From Cloeon dipterum (lineage: Eukaryota; Arthropoda; Insecta; Ephemeroptera; Baetidae), in NCBI RefSeq assembly GCF_949628265.1, contig NC_088786.1:8246001-8310000 (forward strand): a stretch of DNA of 64,000 nt, written 5' to 3'. How positions within the stretch are numbered: the first letter of the stretch is position 1; each line of letters starts with the position of its first letter. Of this stretch, positions 25,156 through 36,200 are shown piece by piece. The notes beneath the pieces are model-generated. The model was not told the DNA's origin. It worked only from the letters and a program-made list of their open reading frames with translations, and searched no databases. Made by a program: the position numbers and the translations under genes.

Positions 25156-26245
25156 CTGTCCAAAATTCAGATTTTCAGACAAATTTCTGAGACAAAATGG
25201 AACAAATAAATGCTCCCCTTTTGTTTGCGTTTTTTGGTTTGATTTTCAGCTATCAGACGCTGATAAGATAAAAATGAATTTTAATTTTCCGACCACACAA
25301 AGTGAGTGGGTGCATTTGTATTGTCTTAATTCTGATAAGTAAAATCTCTTGCTGTTTTCCATTACTAATTATTGAACCAGAAATTAGGTTATTAATTAAA
25401 ACAATGCCGTGAAAACACAACGAATGTTCTCAATTAACACGGGAGCAGAGCCTCACGAACTGTTGCGTGTGAATTGTTAATATGTCATTCAGCAGCAAGT
25501 TTTGTAAGTATGTAATTAGAGAAAATAAAATTTTAATTAAACCGGAGTCAATTAATGTGTAATAGATACTCGCCATGATGGTCAAAGAGCTGGAATCGTG
25601 GCTGAAGGACACTCAATAAATGGAGAAATCTAAACAGATTTTTAGAATGATTCTGCGCGCATCCTTCACGTCAGGGCACCACCTACGAACTATTACGTTG
25701 TGTACGACGAAAAAGGCGAAAGAGGTCAGCAGATCGCGCAGAACATTGCTGTCCCCCGCATTTGCGTGAGACCAGCGAGATGTAAACAAACGCGCGCGCC
25801 CACTCGACGTTGAAATCGGACACACCTACCAGAGAAGGGAAATGCGCGCCAAAGCCGCCGGGGAAATTCTTTTATAATGCTTTTCTTCTCTGAAGAAGAA
25901 GAAACAGTTAAGAACGAAGGAAGAGAGGAGGAGAGTTTAAAAACTGATATTCCACACATTGAATGATTGTTGCGGGTTAGTTATTAGGTGTTGTCGATTG
26001 ATAACTATTCAATGTTGTTTGTTGTTTGATCAATAATAATTATCATAATAATCATGGTCAGAAAACGCCTGCAAAACTGGCAAGCCAGCAACCTGCGTGA
26101 CACTCGCTTTAGGAATCACCTTTTTTTTAGCAGATTTTAATATAATGTTCTAAATTTCCTTGCTATTGATACTGCTATAAGACTCAGAAAATAAAATTGA
26201 ATAGAACTTAAGGATCCGACAATCATTGTAATTCTCGTAATTCTT
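25156..26245. promoter_or_regulatory. HDAC6 upstream region, head-to-head with the coiled-coil gene
   Basis: The region includes the missing HDAC6 5' exon(s) and probably a shared promoter. A CpG-rich stretch near 25690-25860 is the best promoter candidate. An ATG at about 25575 on the minus strand lies close to a GT, but its phase does not fit the exon ending at 24973, so I did not use it. No repeats or other genes are seen. Confidence 0.45.
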
Positions 26246-27396
26246 ATGGAGGGGGAAACAGGATTTTTGGCTCATTGGGCTCATTGTTGGATCCTAATCT
26301 CTATCATCATTATTACAAACAAATTTAATGTTGATCAACTGCTTGTAGAAAATAATTTTCAATTCTTGCCCTGTGTTAATATATCCACTTTTACAAAAAT
26401 GCAATATTATTGTGATAGAGAGTCAAGCAGGTTGGCAGAGAATATCACTTCAGTGGGTTTAAAGAAATTCTTGAAAAATTTCGAAATAGAGATCGATCTC
26501 ATCCAATCCAGGAAACAGGTTTTGACCAATTCAAACTTCAGCTTTATCAAACGCTTTGCAAACAAAACAAAAGCCGAGATCGCCAAGTTAAGAGACATTG
26601 TGGTCAGCGTGGAAAATGAGACTCGTCGGTGCATCAGCAGGTCGAAGAACGGAACGAGTTCTGGTGTCGTGCAGCTGAAGAAAATAATTACTGAGAGCGG
26701 GCGGGAGTTGGAAAATCTGAAAGAAGTATCCTCGCAGCTCGCCTTTGAGCTGGATCTGCTTGTAAAAACGCGAGCAGAGCATCATTTGAGCTTGAAGCAG
26801 ACGAAATCTGTTCAAAAGCAAGACGAAGGGCAGCTTGTGGACTTGGTTGGGGTAAAAAGACGACACCCAGAGGGAATGGAGGGTGCTGAACAGAAATATC
26901 TTCAAGAAACGGTAACATAAAAATAGTATATGAGTTACAAAAAAAAAATCAAAATAATCTGATATCTAAATTATTTCAAGAGTTAAATGTTAATTTTTGC
27001 TAAAAAAAAAATGAATCTGCACAACAGAAAATGACGGATTGCGAAGAGGGACAAAAGAAAGTGGAACGAATTGAAAGGACAATAATTAGCGCCATGGAAA
27101 AGAATATGTCGGCGTTGGTCAACGAAATAGGACGTATGAATCTTGAGAAAATGTCCAGAGAGTGGGCAAAAAAATTGAAAGATGCAGTGCAAGAGGGAAT
27201 CAATCTTCGGGAAAAGCAGGCTGAGTGCCAGAATGAAATTTTCAACATCAAGGAACACATGGAGATACTTGATGAGAAAATCTTTGTATTGAGAGAATAC
27301 GAGGTTGAAACGATCGAGAAACTCGAACAGATAAATGCATGGCTCAAGGAGGAGACAACATTTGCCACAGGTGACAATAGCCTGCTTCCTGTTTAG
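26246..27396 (+). CDS. Unrecognised coiled-coil protein
   Basis: Two exons (26246-26911 and 27028-27396) join in phase 0 to give 344 aa. The second half is long, charged and heptad-rich (for example EKMSREWAKKLKDAVQEGIN and EKLEQINAWLKEETT), as in coiled-coil proteins. The first 50 residues are unlike the rest: a hydrophobic run (CWILISIIIITNKF) that could be a false N-terminus, with translation starting further in, for example at the ATG of TKMQYYCDRES. I do not recognise a family. It lies head-to-head with HDAC6. An AATAAA lies just after the stop. Confidence 0.65.
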
Positions 27397-29704
27397 CGTA
27401 TTTGATATTTAAAAGCATAATAAAGCCTCTTTACTAAACTAGCCTAAAATTTCTGAAACACTATAATCAGTGTAGTGCACCTCACAAAAGGAATTTTCAG
27501 AAGGAAAAAAATTATGTTAACGGAGAAATCAAGTGAGTTTTAGTTACTTTGTATTAAGAGCCCCTATTTTGGAGAGCCGCAAGCATAGGCAAACGGCACG
27601 TTACCGCAGATATAGCATAATATATAGATAAAGCAAAGTTTTAGAAGAATTAGCTTTGTGTCAGTGGTGTGACTTACAGAAAAAACGGAAAAGAAAAATG
27701 AAATTTGTTTAATCAGCTGTAGAAGTTTCTAATAAAAATAAACACATCATGAGTCCGCCCGTCACCTTAGCAGTGCTTTACAAGTTGCATGCAGAAAAGT
27801 CGGTTTCTTATTTCCTTTCCTTGGGCCTTTATATTTAAAACTGCAACTGGTCGACGGGCAAATTTAAGGAACAATTAATCAGAAAAAATCGAATTAATTA
27901 ATGTCTTAATTCGAATTTCGAATTTATCATTATTTATTTTTCTGAATTTAGCATCACAAATGTGTGTTAATTTAACCGTATTGTATTCCTCTTCAAAAGT
28001 GCAATAATTTAAAATTAATTTTTGTTGCATGGATGTCTCACATCATATTATTTTTTTCAGACCATCAATGAGACTTTATCTTTATTGTCAGCCTATGCCC
28101 TTGTTGGTATTGCTGAGAAGGCATGATGCAACTAAATTAGAAAATATTTGTGTTACAAATGATCATTATTCAATGAAATTACTTCACTGGAGACGATTAT
28201 GTCGTGATATTATTCGAGCGCAGGGCCGCAGAGGGAGGAATGCTGCGCTCGCTCAGGTGGTCTTTTTGTGAAGTAATTCCACCACCAACCGCTGAGACCT
28301 GAAGCGCTAGGTGCCAGGGGAAGCGACAGCATAATAACAAACCCCCATTCACACTTCTCCCTACACTACAGCTGTTGGCAGTGTCGGTGCACGCGTGACG
28401 CTCGAATTTTTCAAGCTGCGGAAATATTTCGACATTCAATTTATAATTCTGTAAGTATAACTCTTTTATAGGCCCTCTTAGCGACATGAATCAATGGCAA
28501 AATCAATTTTGTGATTTATTAGCGAGTGTGTATGCATACCCATGATAAACCCGCGCTATTTATTTTCATAAAAGTCCCTTTATTAATGAACAGAGCAGAC
28601 ACACGTGGGGAAAAAAGAATGCCCACGAAGCACTAATTTCGGACTTTTATTATTTGCCCAAATAGAATTCTACAGAGTCAACCAAACTTGATTATCACTT
28701 TTACTGTAAATAAATTAAAGTTAAGGTAACCCCACGGGTGGATTTTCAGGGTTGGATGTGTGAGATATTTTTAGTGGATGGGAGCCTACAAACATAATCA
28801 CTTCTACAAAAATCCAACACCCTGTTGACGTTATTATGGTTTTGGAGCGGCAGTTGCGTATGTTCCCCTCCTCAATTTTTGAGGGAGACACACGGCCGTT
28901 GAAATTATTGAGTTAAGGAATTTAAGACAGCTTTTATTACAAAATGATTTTAGGGCCAAATTGAATTATTTCAGACGTTTTAAACCTTCTTGCAGGTCGT
29001 TTTTCTGACCGAAAAAACACGGATTAAGTAATGTAACATTAAATAGTTAATTTTTCGTGTTCCAAAAAAACGTTTATGTTAAATGGTGGTCGTTAATTTT
29101 CTCGATAGATTTTGATAGTCTTATTATTGATTATATTTCGGATATTTTAGGAAATCTAATTTAAAGCCTCAACTCTGTTCAGCCGAAAAAAAAACAAATT
29201 AAAGAAAAGGTCGGTTAATTTTTAACAATCTTTTAAATTAATTTAAAAATTGAATTCTAGAAATAACGACGATGCTTAAAATCATATTTTAACTGATACT
29301 ATTTAGAATTTGCATTCATTTGAGTAGCTAAAAAATGAATGGAAAAAATAGAAGAAAATATTATTGGACGCGATTTTTAGCGAATTATATAGGTTTTTGA
29401 GGTAAGTTCAAGGGCGATTTGGGCGGCTGGTTTAGACGGTATAAATTCAAACTTCTCTAAATAAGTACTTAATTTGCGCTAAGTTCATGCCCCAAAGAAA
29501 ATTATACGAACAGAAAAATACACTGTTGATCGTCTTAAATAACCATTAAAAACCTGCATTTATATCTCCAATAAATTTTTTTCAGACAGCCTTCCGAGGA
29601 AAATAAATAATATTGCTTTTTTAATAATGCACTCTTTAAACATGCGTATCATATTTTTTACTAACAATAAGTCTCTTTTGATTGCAGGAATTCAGCAAAG
29701 CGAA
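27397..29704. other. Gene-free stretch; likely promoter and 5' leader of the ankyrin gene
   Basis: No convincing coding sequence. A GTAAGTAT donor near 28450 and a TTGATTGCAG acceptor at 29679-29688 could bracket a 1.2-kb intron in the 5' UTR of the ankyrin gene at 29705. The GC-richer patch at 28200-28420 would then be its promoter. The rest is AT-rich and featureless. Confidence 0.4.
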
Positions 29705-30559
29705 ATGGCTGAGAATAGGATCAACTTTGAGAAGATGATATGTGAGATGATGCGAGCGGAGATCACCTGTGACAATGACAATTTCCAGAAAAAGTTGACA
29801 TTTATCAAGGATAATGGCATGACGACGCAACTACACAAATACACCAAGATGCTGCTGCTAATCGGTTTCCTTAACAAAAGCGACAGAAATTCATACGTTG
29901 AATCAATTAAAAAACTCGACGCGGAGAGAAGAGCAGAGTGGCTCGCAGTATCGCCAATTCTGATCGCTGCAAGATACGGAGACAAAATGATGTGTGAATG
30001 GCTGCTTGAAACGGATTTATTCGACGTCCACGCCCGAAACTCAAAAAACCAGTCTGCCTTGCACTTGTCAGTGGAAAACATTGACCACGCAGTAGAGCTG
30101 GTTCCCTACTTCGTTTCCCTTGGTCTGGACCTTAATGCAAGAAGTTTTTCGGAGAAAACACCGCTACATTACGCCCTGAAAAATAAAAGACTGGATATCG
30201 CGGAGGTGCTTGTTCAATCGGGAGCGGATTTGAAGGTCAAAATAGAGCAGGAAAACTTGCTGCACTTTTGCACCTACAGAGATGCCTTGGAAAGCGCCAA
30301 ATTTACCGTCAAAAGGGACCCGGATCAGCTCAATGAACGTGCCTGCGGAGGAATGACCGCGCTCCACATCGCAGTGCAGTGGGCAAGCAGGGAATTCGTC
30401 AAGTGGCTCGTAGATGCAGGCATCGACAAGTTCGCCAAGACCAGCGACGGGAAGTTGGCATCCAATCTTGTCCAGCCGTGTAACTTTTTAGGAATTCTAC
30501 CGCCGGTCAGAAGAATTAGAACCAGGGAGTGCCCATTAGCAATAATTACTGAAGAATAA
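29705..30559 (+). CDS. Ankyrin-repeat protein, single coding exon
   Basis: An intronless frame of 284 aa starting at MAENRINF. This ATG follows a good acceptor at 29688; the frame is open 26 codons further upstream, but that part looks intronic. From about residue 80, ankyrin repeats are clear: SPILIAARYGDKMMCEWLL, SALHLSVEN, TPLHYALKNKRLDIAEVLV, NLLHFC and TALHIAVQWASREFVKWLV. The N-terminal 80 residues are helical and carry no domain I know. There is no signal peptide or membrane segment, so it is probably a cytoplasmic interaction protein. Its partner cannot be told from the sequence. Confidence 0.88.
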   Translation: MAENRINFEKMICEMMRAEITCDNDNFQKKLTFIKDNGMTTQLHKYTKMLLLIGFLNKSDRNSYVESIKKLDAERRAEWLAVSPILIAARYGDKMMCEWLLETDLFDVHARNSKNQSALHLSVENIDHAVELVPYFVSLGLDLNARSFSEKTPLHYALKNKRLDIAEVLVQSGADLKVKIEQENLLHFCTYRDALESAKFTVKRDPDQLNERACGGMTALHIAVQWASREFVKWLVDAGIDKFAKTSDGKLASNLVQPCNFLGILPPVRRIRTRECPLAIITEE

Positions 30560-31579
30560 AAATAATTGGTTTTAAAAATATGAGTAATTTCTAAATCTAC
30601 AATTTTTTGAAAGATTGTAAGGATTCAGTACAAAATAAATTTAGTGGGCATTTTTTTAATAATAACAGGTAGAGAATTTTTATTTAATGTCAAATTGCAT
30701 CACCCTCTGCTAAACAGAATTACAAAATGGAACGATATAATACGCTTTGAAAGACTGTTCGGCGGCGCAGCTTCCCTCGCTGTGCAAGACGTTTTACTTT
30801 ATGGATCGAATGTCACCCTCTCTTAGAAATGTTCCTATTTTCGATCAAATGACTGTTTTTTTAAATGAATATTTTATTAGAGGAAAAGAGAGAATAATCA
30901 ACTTTGATAAATTATTTTTGTAAATTAATAAAATTGTTTTAACACAGATTTTTTGCGACAAATTTCTTTGATTTTTGATCACTTTATTCGAAAATTTTCA
31001 AGTTTTTAAAATTATACTATGCCATTTACCGATCAAAGTAAGAAAAATTAATAATGAAAATATGGGCAATGCGGAAAATATTCGACTGTTTTTTAACTTC
31101 CGTTCACTATAAGCACGAAAATCCACTAGGACGCTATTTAAAACCTACTCAACTTCACAGCCCTGTAGAAATAATAGTTCAATCTCCATTTCTGAAATAT
31201 TTGTGATTTCTTATAATCTGTAAGATCCGAGTTTACACGTTTGCCGCCTGCTAAATGAATGTATATTATTTGCGTTGCGTGACTGTCCTGCCGGTTGCAT
31301 ATACTTCGTTTTCATTGGACTTTATCGCTGAACAAAACCACTCAGATGATGGGATTTGAAATATGTGTAAGAAAGCAAACATTTTCAGGGTTTTTTCCTT
31401 CAAACGCGTAAAAATTGCGAGAATTTAAAAATGGAATTTGCTTATGAAATGTAGAGAACTTACAGAATGTAAACACACCGATTCAAAAAATAATTTTGAA
31501 CCATAAATTGCCTTTCAGTCATTCTGCCTCTTTCAACCACTAGCATGACAGCCTAATCCGCTCAAATAATTGGAGAAAA
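30560..31579. other. Intergenic; holds a fragment also found at 38929-39140
   Basis: Between the ankyrin gene and the zinc-finger gene. 30743-30960 matches 38929-39140 (listed as a repeat). The remainder is AT-rich without coding features. Confidence 0.5.
30743..30960 (+). repeat. Duplicated fragment, copy 1 (left part of the tandem unit)
   Basis: This matches 38929-39140 over a GC-rich core. Both copies translate to a similar peptide: RFERLFGGAASLAVQDVLLY here, RFEKLFGGAVSLAVQGVLLY in the other. A shared AT-rich tail (ATAAATTATTTTTGTAAA, then GCGACAAATTT) follows. The core may come from a coding sequence or an element I cannot identify. It marks the left end of the duplicated C-type-lectin unit. 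Confidence 0.65.
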
Positions 31580-32314
31580 ATGAGTGCAAGTAGTACAACA
31601 CCTAACTTTAAGAAAGTCAAGAGGTAAATTTCAAATTATTAAAAGCCGTGAATTGATTTTCTTTCGCAGATCTGTTCCAGAATCAGGGCGGAAAGGTCAA
31701 ACAAAACCAAGTTCAAGCGGTAAACATTTAGCAAAAAATATACAAAGCAATTTTATTTCGAGATCTGGGATTGTTCATTTACAGTTGGCCACACTTCTGC
31801 CGCAAACTCCGAGAATCCAGAGGAAAAGGATGAGCTAGTCATTGGTGTAATATTGTTTTTATTTTTAATATCCATTAAGAAATTTAATTTCATATAATGA
31901 TTATTTTCTTCTTTTGCAACTGGAGACGACACTTCGCACATTTCCCTTTACAAAAGCGGCGTGTGTCAGTTAAATTGCGAAGTCCACATCGGCAACATGC
32001 GCAAGCACATGAAAACCGTCCACTCCGACTACGAGCGTTGTCCCTCACACGGATGCTACGAGTATTTCAAATCCGGTTCCGGTCTAGACGAGCACCTGGC
32101 GGCGGACCACTCGAGCAGAGTGAATTGCGAGTTTTGCGGAGGATCGTATGGGAACGAGAGGTCGCTGAGCGTTCACGTCACGAGGAGCCACAGATGCCGT
32201 CACTGTGGCTGGTCCATTTATTATTATGAGCGAGAGGAGCACTTCAACGCCCAGTGCCGAAAATGCGGAGCTGAGTTCGAATGTGCTCTTCTCATGGACC
32301 AGCACATTTGTTAG
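31580..32314 (+). CDS. Small zinc-finger protein (degenerate C2H2 / C2HC fingers)
   Basis: Four exons in phase (31580-31623, 31670-31719, 31785-31844, 31926-32314) encode 180 aa. The first 60 residues are Ser/Thr/charged and disordered-looking. The last exon holds successive fingers: CPSHGC...H-x4-H, CEFCGGSY...H-x4-H, CRHCGWSI...H-x4-C and a final CRKCGAEF...H-x-C. A further N-terminal CQLNC...H-x4-H is probably also a finger. The mixed C2H2/C2HC spacing resembles adaptor-type fingers (XAF1/TRAF-like) as much as DNA-binding ones, so function is open. It lies inside the left copy of the lectin duplication and has no counterpart in the right copy. Confidence 0.75.
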
Positions 32315-33299
32315 AGAGAGAAATTTTTCATGTCAGGTTGCGTTCATTTTCTTTTTTTTTTTAACAATGGGAAGAGTTACCCAGCAGAACCAAATATTTC
32401 AAATTTATTTTAATACATTTAGGCTAAAACGTTGCAAACATGAACGTTTCCCGATGATCCTTTTGACAAAATTAATTGATTGATGGAAATTAAATGTTAC
32501 CGATAATTCTTGGTGACGAATTTTTGGAATGAAGTTCATTCGATTTCACCGTACCATGAAATGCTACTAAAAAGAGAATGGCTGCATGACACTTTTGAAA
32601 TTAATTTATAAATTTAAGAAAAATAAATTTATGCATACAAGTTTAATTTTTATAATAATTATAAGATGATCCCAAGAATTAAAAAACTGCAAATAAAATT
32701 TGTTTGATAACAATATTTAAAAATCCGTTCATGATTTTAATTCAAGCTTCTCCTCTTATTCCAGAACTCTGTCGTAAAATGAAAACCATATTGGTAATTA
32801 AAAAACGATGTTATTTGCAAATCAAAGGAGTCAAAAAATGTTTTCTTTCATAAAAAATAAATAAATTACCTAAAATGTTGACACATAAAAGGTGTGATAA
32901 AATTGTGGTGCTCTGCCAAAGATCATGTTTCTCACTAACAAAAAGTAAACGTTTTTATTGGGGGTTTTTAATGTTTTAATCATAAAATAGAACCAATAAC
33001 TAATAAATTTTAATTTTATCTCATCCAAAACCATCATTTATCATGAAAGGTATAAAAAAATTTCATCAATTTCCGATTAGTTTCCTCGTGAAAATCACAA
33101 AAATTAACTACCACGTGTGAATATACCAAACGGTGGTTTGAAGTAGCCATGTTTAGTTAATTAAATGGAAGCTATAAAACTAGAAAACGAATGACGCACA
33201 CCATCACGCCATTTCCTGCAGAAGCGAGGAGCTTGTTTCACCGTTCACTGATTTTAACGCAGCGCTCTCAAAGTGAGAGTGTGTTATTGAGCTTCAAAA
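32315..33299. other. Intergenic, promoter side of lectin-OBP gene A
   Basis: AT-rich. From about 33065 it is similar to 39275 onward (GTGAAAATCACAAAA, AAACGGTGGTT, GAAAACGA motifs shared), so it is the conserved 5' flank of the tandem lectin genes. No coding sequence is seen. Confidence 0.5.
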
Positions 33300-36200
33300 A
33301 TGAGGCAGATCTTGCACATCGCGCTCGTCGTATTTTTTTTAATTATTGTAAAATTTGTCATTTTTAAAGTTAAATATTTGTGTTAATAATTTCTTCTCAG
33401 TATATCTTCCCAGACTGCAATGGACGGAGAAGTTTACAGGGTCTTGTTTTTTATAGTTTTTTAAAAAAATTATTAGTTTGACCAAAGCTTACAGGTAGCA
33501 AGGTCATGCGAAGGAAAACAATAATAAAATGCTGCGGGAAAAAAAGTTGCCTTTCCGTAAGAAGGAAAACCCACCCGCGGAACATCACCAGGGAAACGAC
33601 TGTGATTTACAACGTTAAATTTATTACCAATTCAATTATTTTAGCAAAAATTAAAGGTTTTCAGCTCAAAACAAAGTCCATTTGAAGTCCAGAAGACGAC
33701 TGAAACGAGTGGTAACGTGATATTTTAATATAATAATTAAAAAAATCAGTGAGAGGGTTCGAAATGGCAACAGATGATGTGGAAATTGAACTAGGAATGA
33801 CTGATGAAACAACGCAAATTGACCCTGGTGCTGGCGTTGAAATTACCACCAATGTGCAAGAGAATTTGAAACAAGATGTTACTGCAGATTCTGGTAAAGC
33901 TTTTTTGTTGAGCTGACTTTTAAATACTCCTGCATCACCTTCAGCGACAACACCAGAAGTATCGAAAATTCCAATCTCCAAGGAAGCAACAAGCACCACA
34001 GAAAAACCCTTGGTAAATGACATGAAAAAATTCAACATCTTTATTTATTATATTTTTGATAGCCTGATGGGATACCAAGTTGCGGGCAACCCTTACTCGA
34101 TAGTTGTCAAACACAGGTTAAATACGATTTTTTAAACTACATATTGAATTGTTAAAAGCACGTTTGTTCGTAAAATTTATCAGGGGAAAGTTTTGCAAAT
34201 GCAGTTGGGTACAGGTATTATAGTTTTCAAAATTTCTGTTTCATCTGTTGATTTAAACATTATTTCCTCTAATTGTAAGATTCAACTGAAGGGAGGTATC
34301 TAAAATCATTCGGAAGGAAATATTTCATCAGCAATCTAAAAGTATGAAGGCATTTAAAAAGATAAAACAAAAATAATTTATGTGTGGTCGATAACAAGTT
34401 GAATGTGACGACGGCTAAAAGAGTGTGCTGTGCTCAGAAAATGCAGCTCTTAAGCATCACGTCTGCCTCAGAGCATCAATATGTGGCTTCACTGAATGGT
34501 ACGTGCTTTTTCAGCAAACCTATTGGTCAAATTAGATTTTGAATTATTGTAGACGTTTTGAAACAATCGGCAATGACATACTGGACAAGTGGAACTGTTG
34601 GGAAAGGAGGGAGCTTTTGGTGCTCATCGGAACAACTGGTTCCGATTCCAAATAATTTGAACTGGCTGCAAAAAAACGCTTCCAATCCAAATTCGGAATT
34701 TTGTCTGACATTTGAAATGAACGTTGGTGATGCCTCGAAGAGCGGTCTCAAGTTTGCAGATTGCAATGCGGAAAAACTCTTCATTTGCGAGGTTGAACCA
34801 AATAATTTATTTACCTGCACGCCTCAATAACTAATTTTCAGACAACTGAACCAACATGCCCAACCCCAGCAATCTCTAAAAATGTAAATAGTGGATAATT
34901 ATTACGCAGTTGTAAATTTTTAATGTTGCAATAGACCGCCATGTTTGATGAGGACGGCAATATTTTAAGTATATGACCACAGATAATGATGTCGCTTTCG
35001 ACTGTGTCGACATTTAAAACGACACATTAATGTTTCACAGCTCCACAAGTACATGGTATATGGGAAAACGGCGCAAATGCCACGTTTCTCTTTGGATTTT
35101 CCCTGGCCACTTGGTCTGAAACTTGGAAAGAATGCTCAAAATTTGGCATGATGCCTCTGTCATTTTCTTCAAAAATTGAATTAGACTTTGTTTTCGATCT
35201 TCTCGGAGGTGAATGATTATTTTTATTTTCAAAAGTTAACTCTTAACCTACATGATAATTGTTTTATTTTTTGCATATTAAATAATTTTAAAGGTTGGGG
35301 CAGCAGCATTAATTACTGGACCGCTGGCACTCGAGAGGACTACGCGACGAAGGGTCCAGTATGGTGTACAGATCGAGCAGAAATTAACAAGGCTGTCGTT
35401 CATGTGCAAAACGCCGCTAACGAGTCGATAATGGGAAAATTCGATTGCATTGCATTTTTGGTCAAAAAAATCGCTACAAATGTTTTGATTACGTTTGACG
35501 GATCATTCGATTTTCGGAATTGTAGTATTAGACAATTTCTAGCCTGCAAAGTGAGACAGTTTATTTGAACTCTCGTTGATTTTTACTGAAAATATATCTA
35601 GGGCCCTCTGACACCAAAACCATCTTTCTTTAGACAGACGTGCCCTAGAAACATTGCAAGAAATGTATATAAATTTCTAGCATGTATTATACAGGTCTTT
35701 AAAAAAACTGTTTTCAGTTATCTCTATTCAACTTATCAACAGGATTTTTAAACGGTATAAAATGCCTAAATATTTTGAACTGTTTTAAACGTTGAGTTTC
35801 AGAACCATCTTCGTTTGGTCAATGGGTGTCAAAATGCAACAAATTCTTTGTTATTGCGGATCCGACGACGGATCAGACCAATGAAACAGTAAATTCACGG
35901 AAAATTCTCCTTTCTTCTATTTAAATCGAACTTTTTTATCTCATTGTCAGGTGAAAATCACTTGGGACGAGGCCCGCAAAAGGTGTAATAGCATCGGGTT
36001 CAGGCTGATCAGTTTCGACTCCAGGGAAAAGTTCGATTGTCTCGTGAACGTGTCTCAAAACAATCTGGCGCCCTTCTGGACCTCTGGCGCCTATCTCGAC
36101 TGCAAAAGCAGCACGAAGTACGTGTGGTGCGGCAGTAACCGCAACCTCAACATGAACGACGTCGTTTGGGACAAAAATCAGCCTCCGCAATCCGCAACTA

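Noticed and set aside
25430-25612. ATG-containing frame as the HDAC6 first exon (MASIYYTL...)
   Set aside because: The only nearby donor (GCGA|GTATCT) leaves a phase that does not match the next exon, so the true start remains unassigned.
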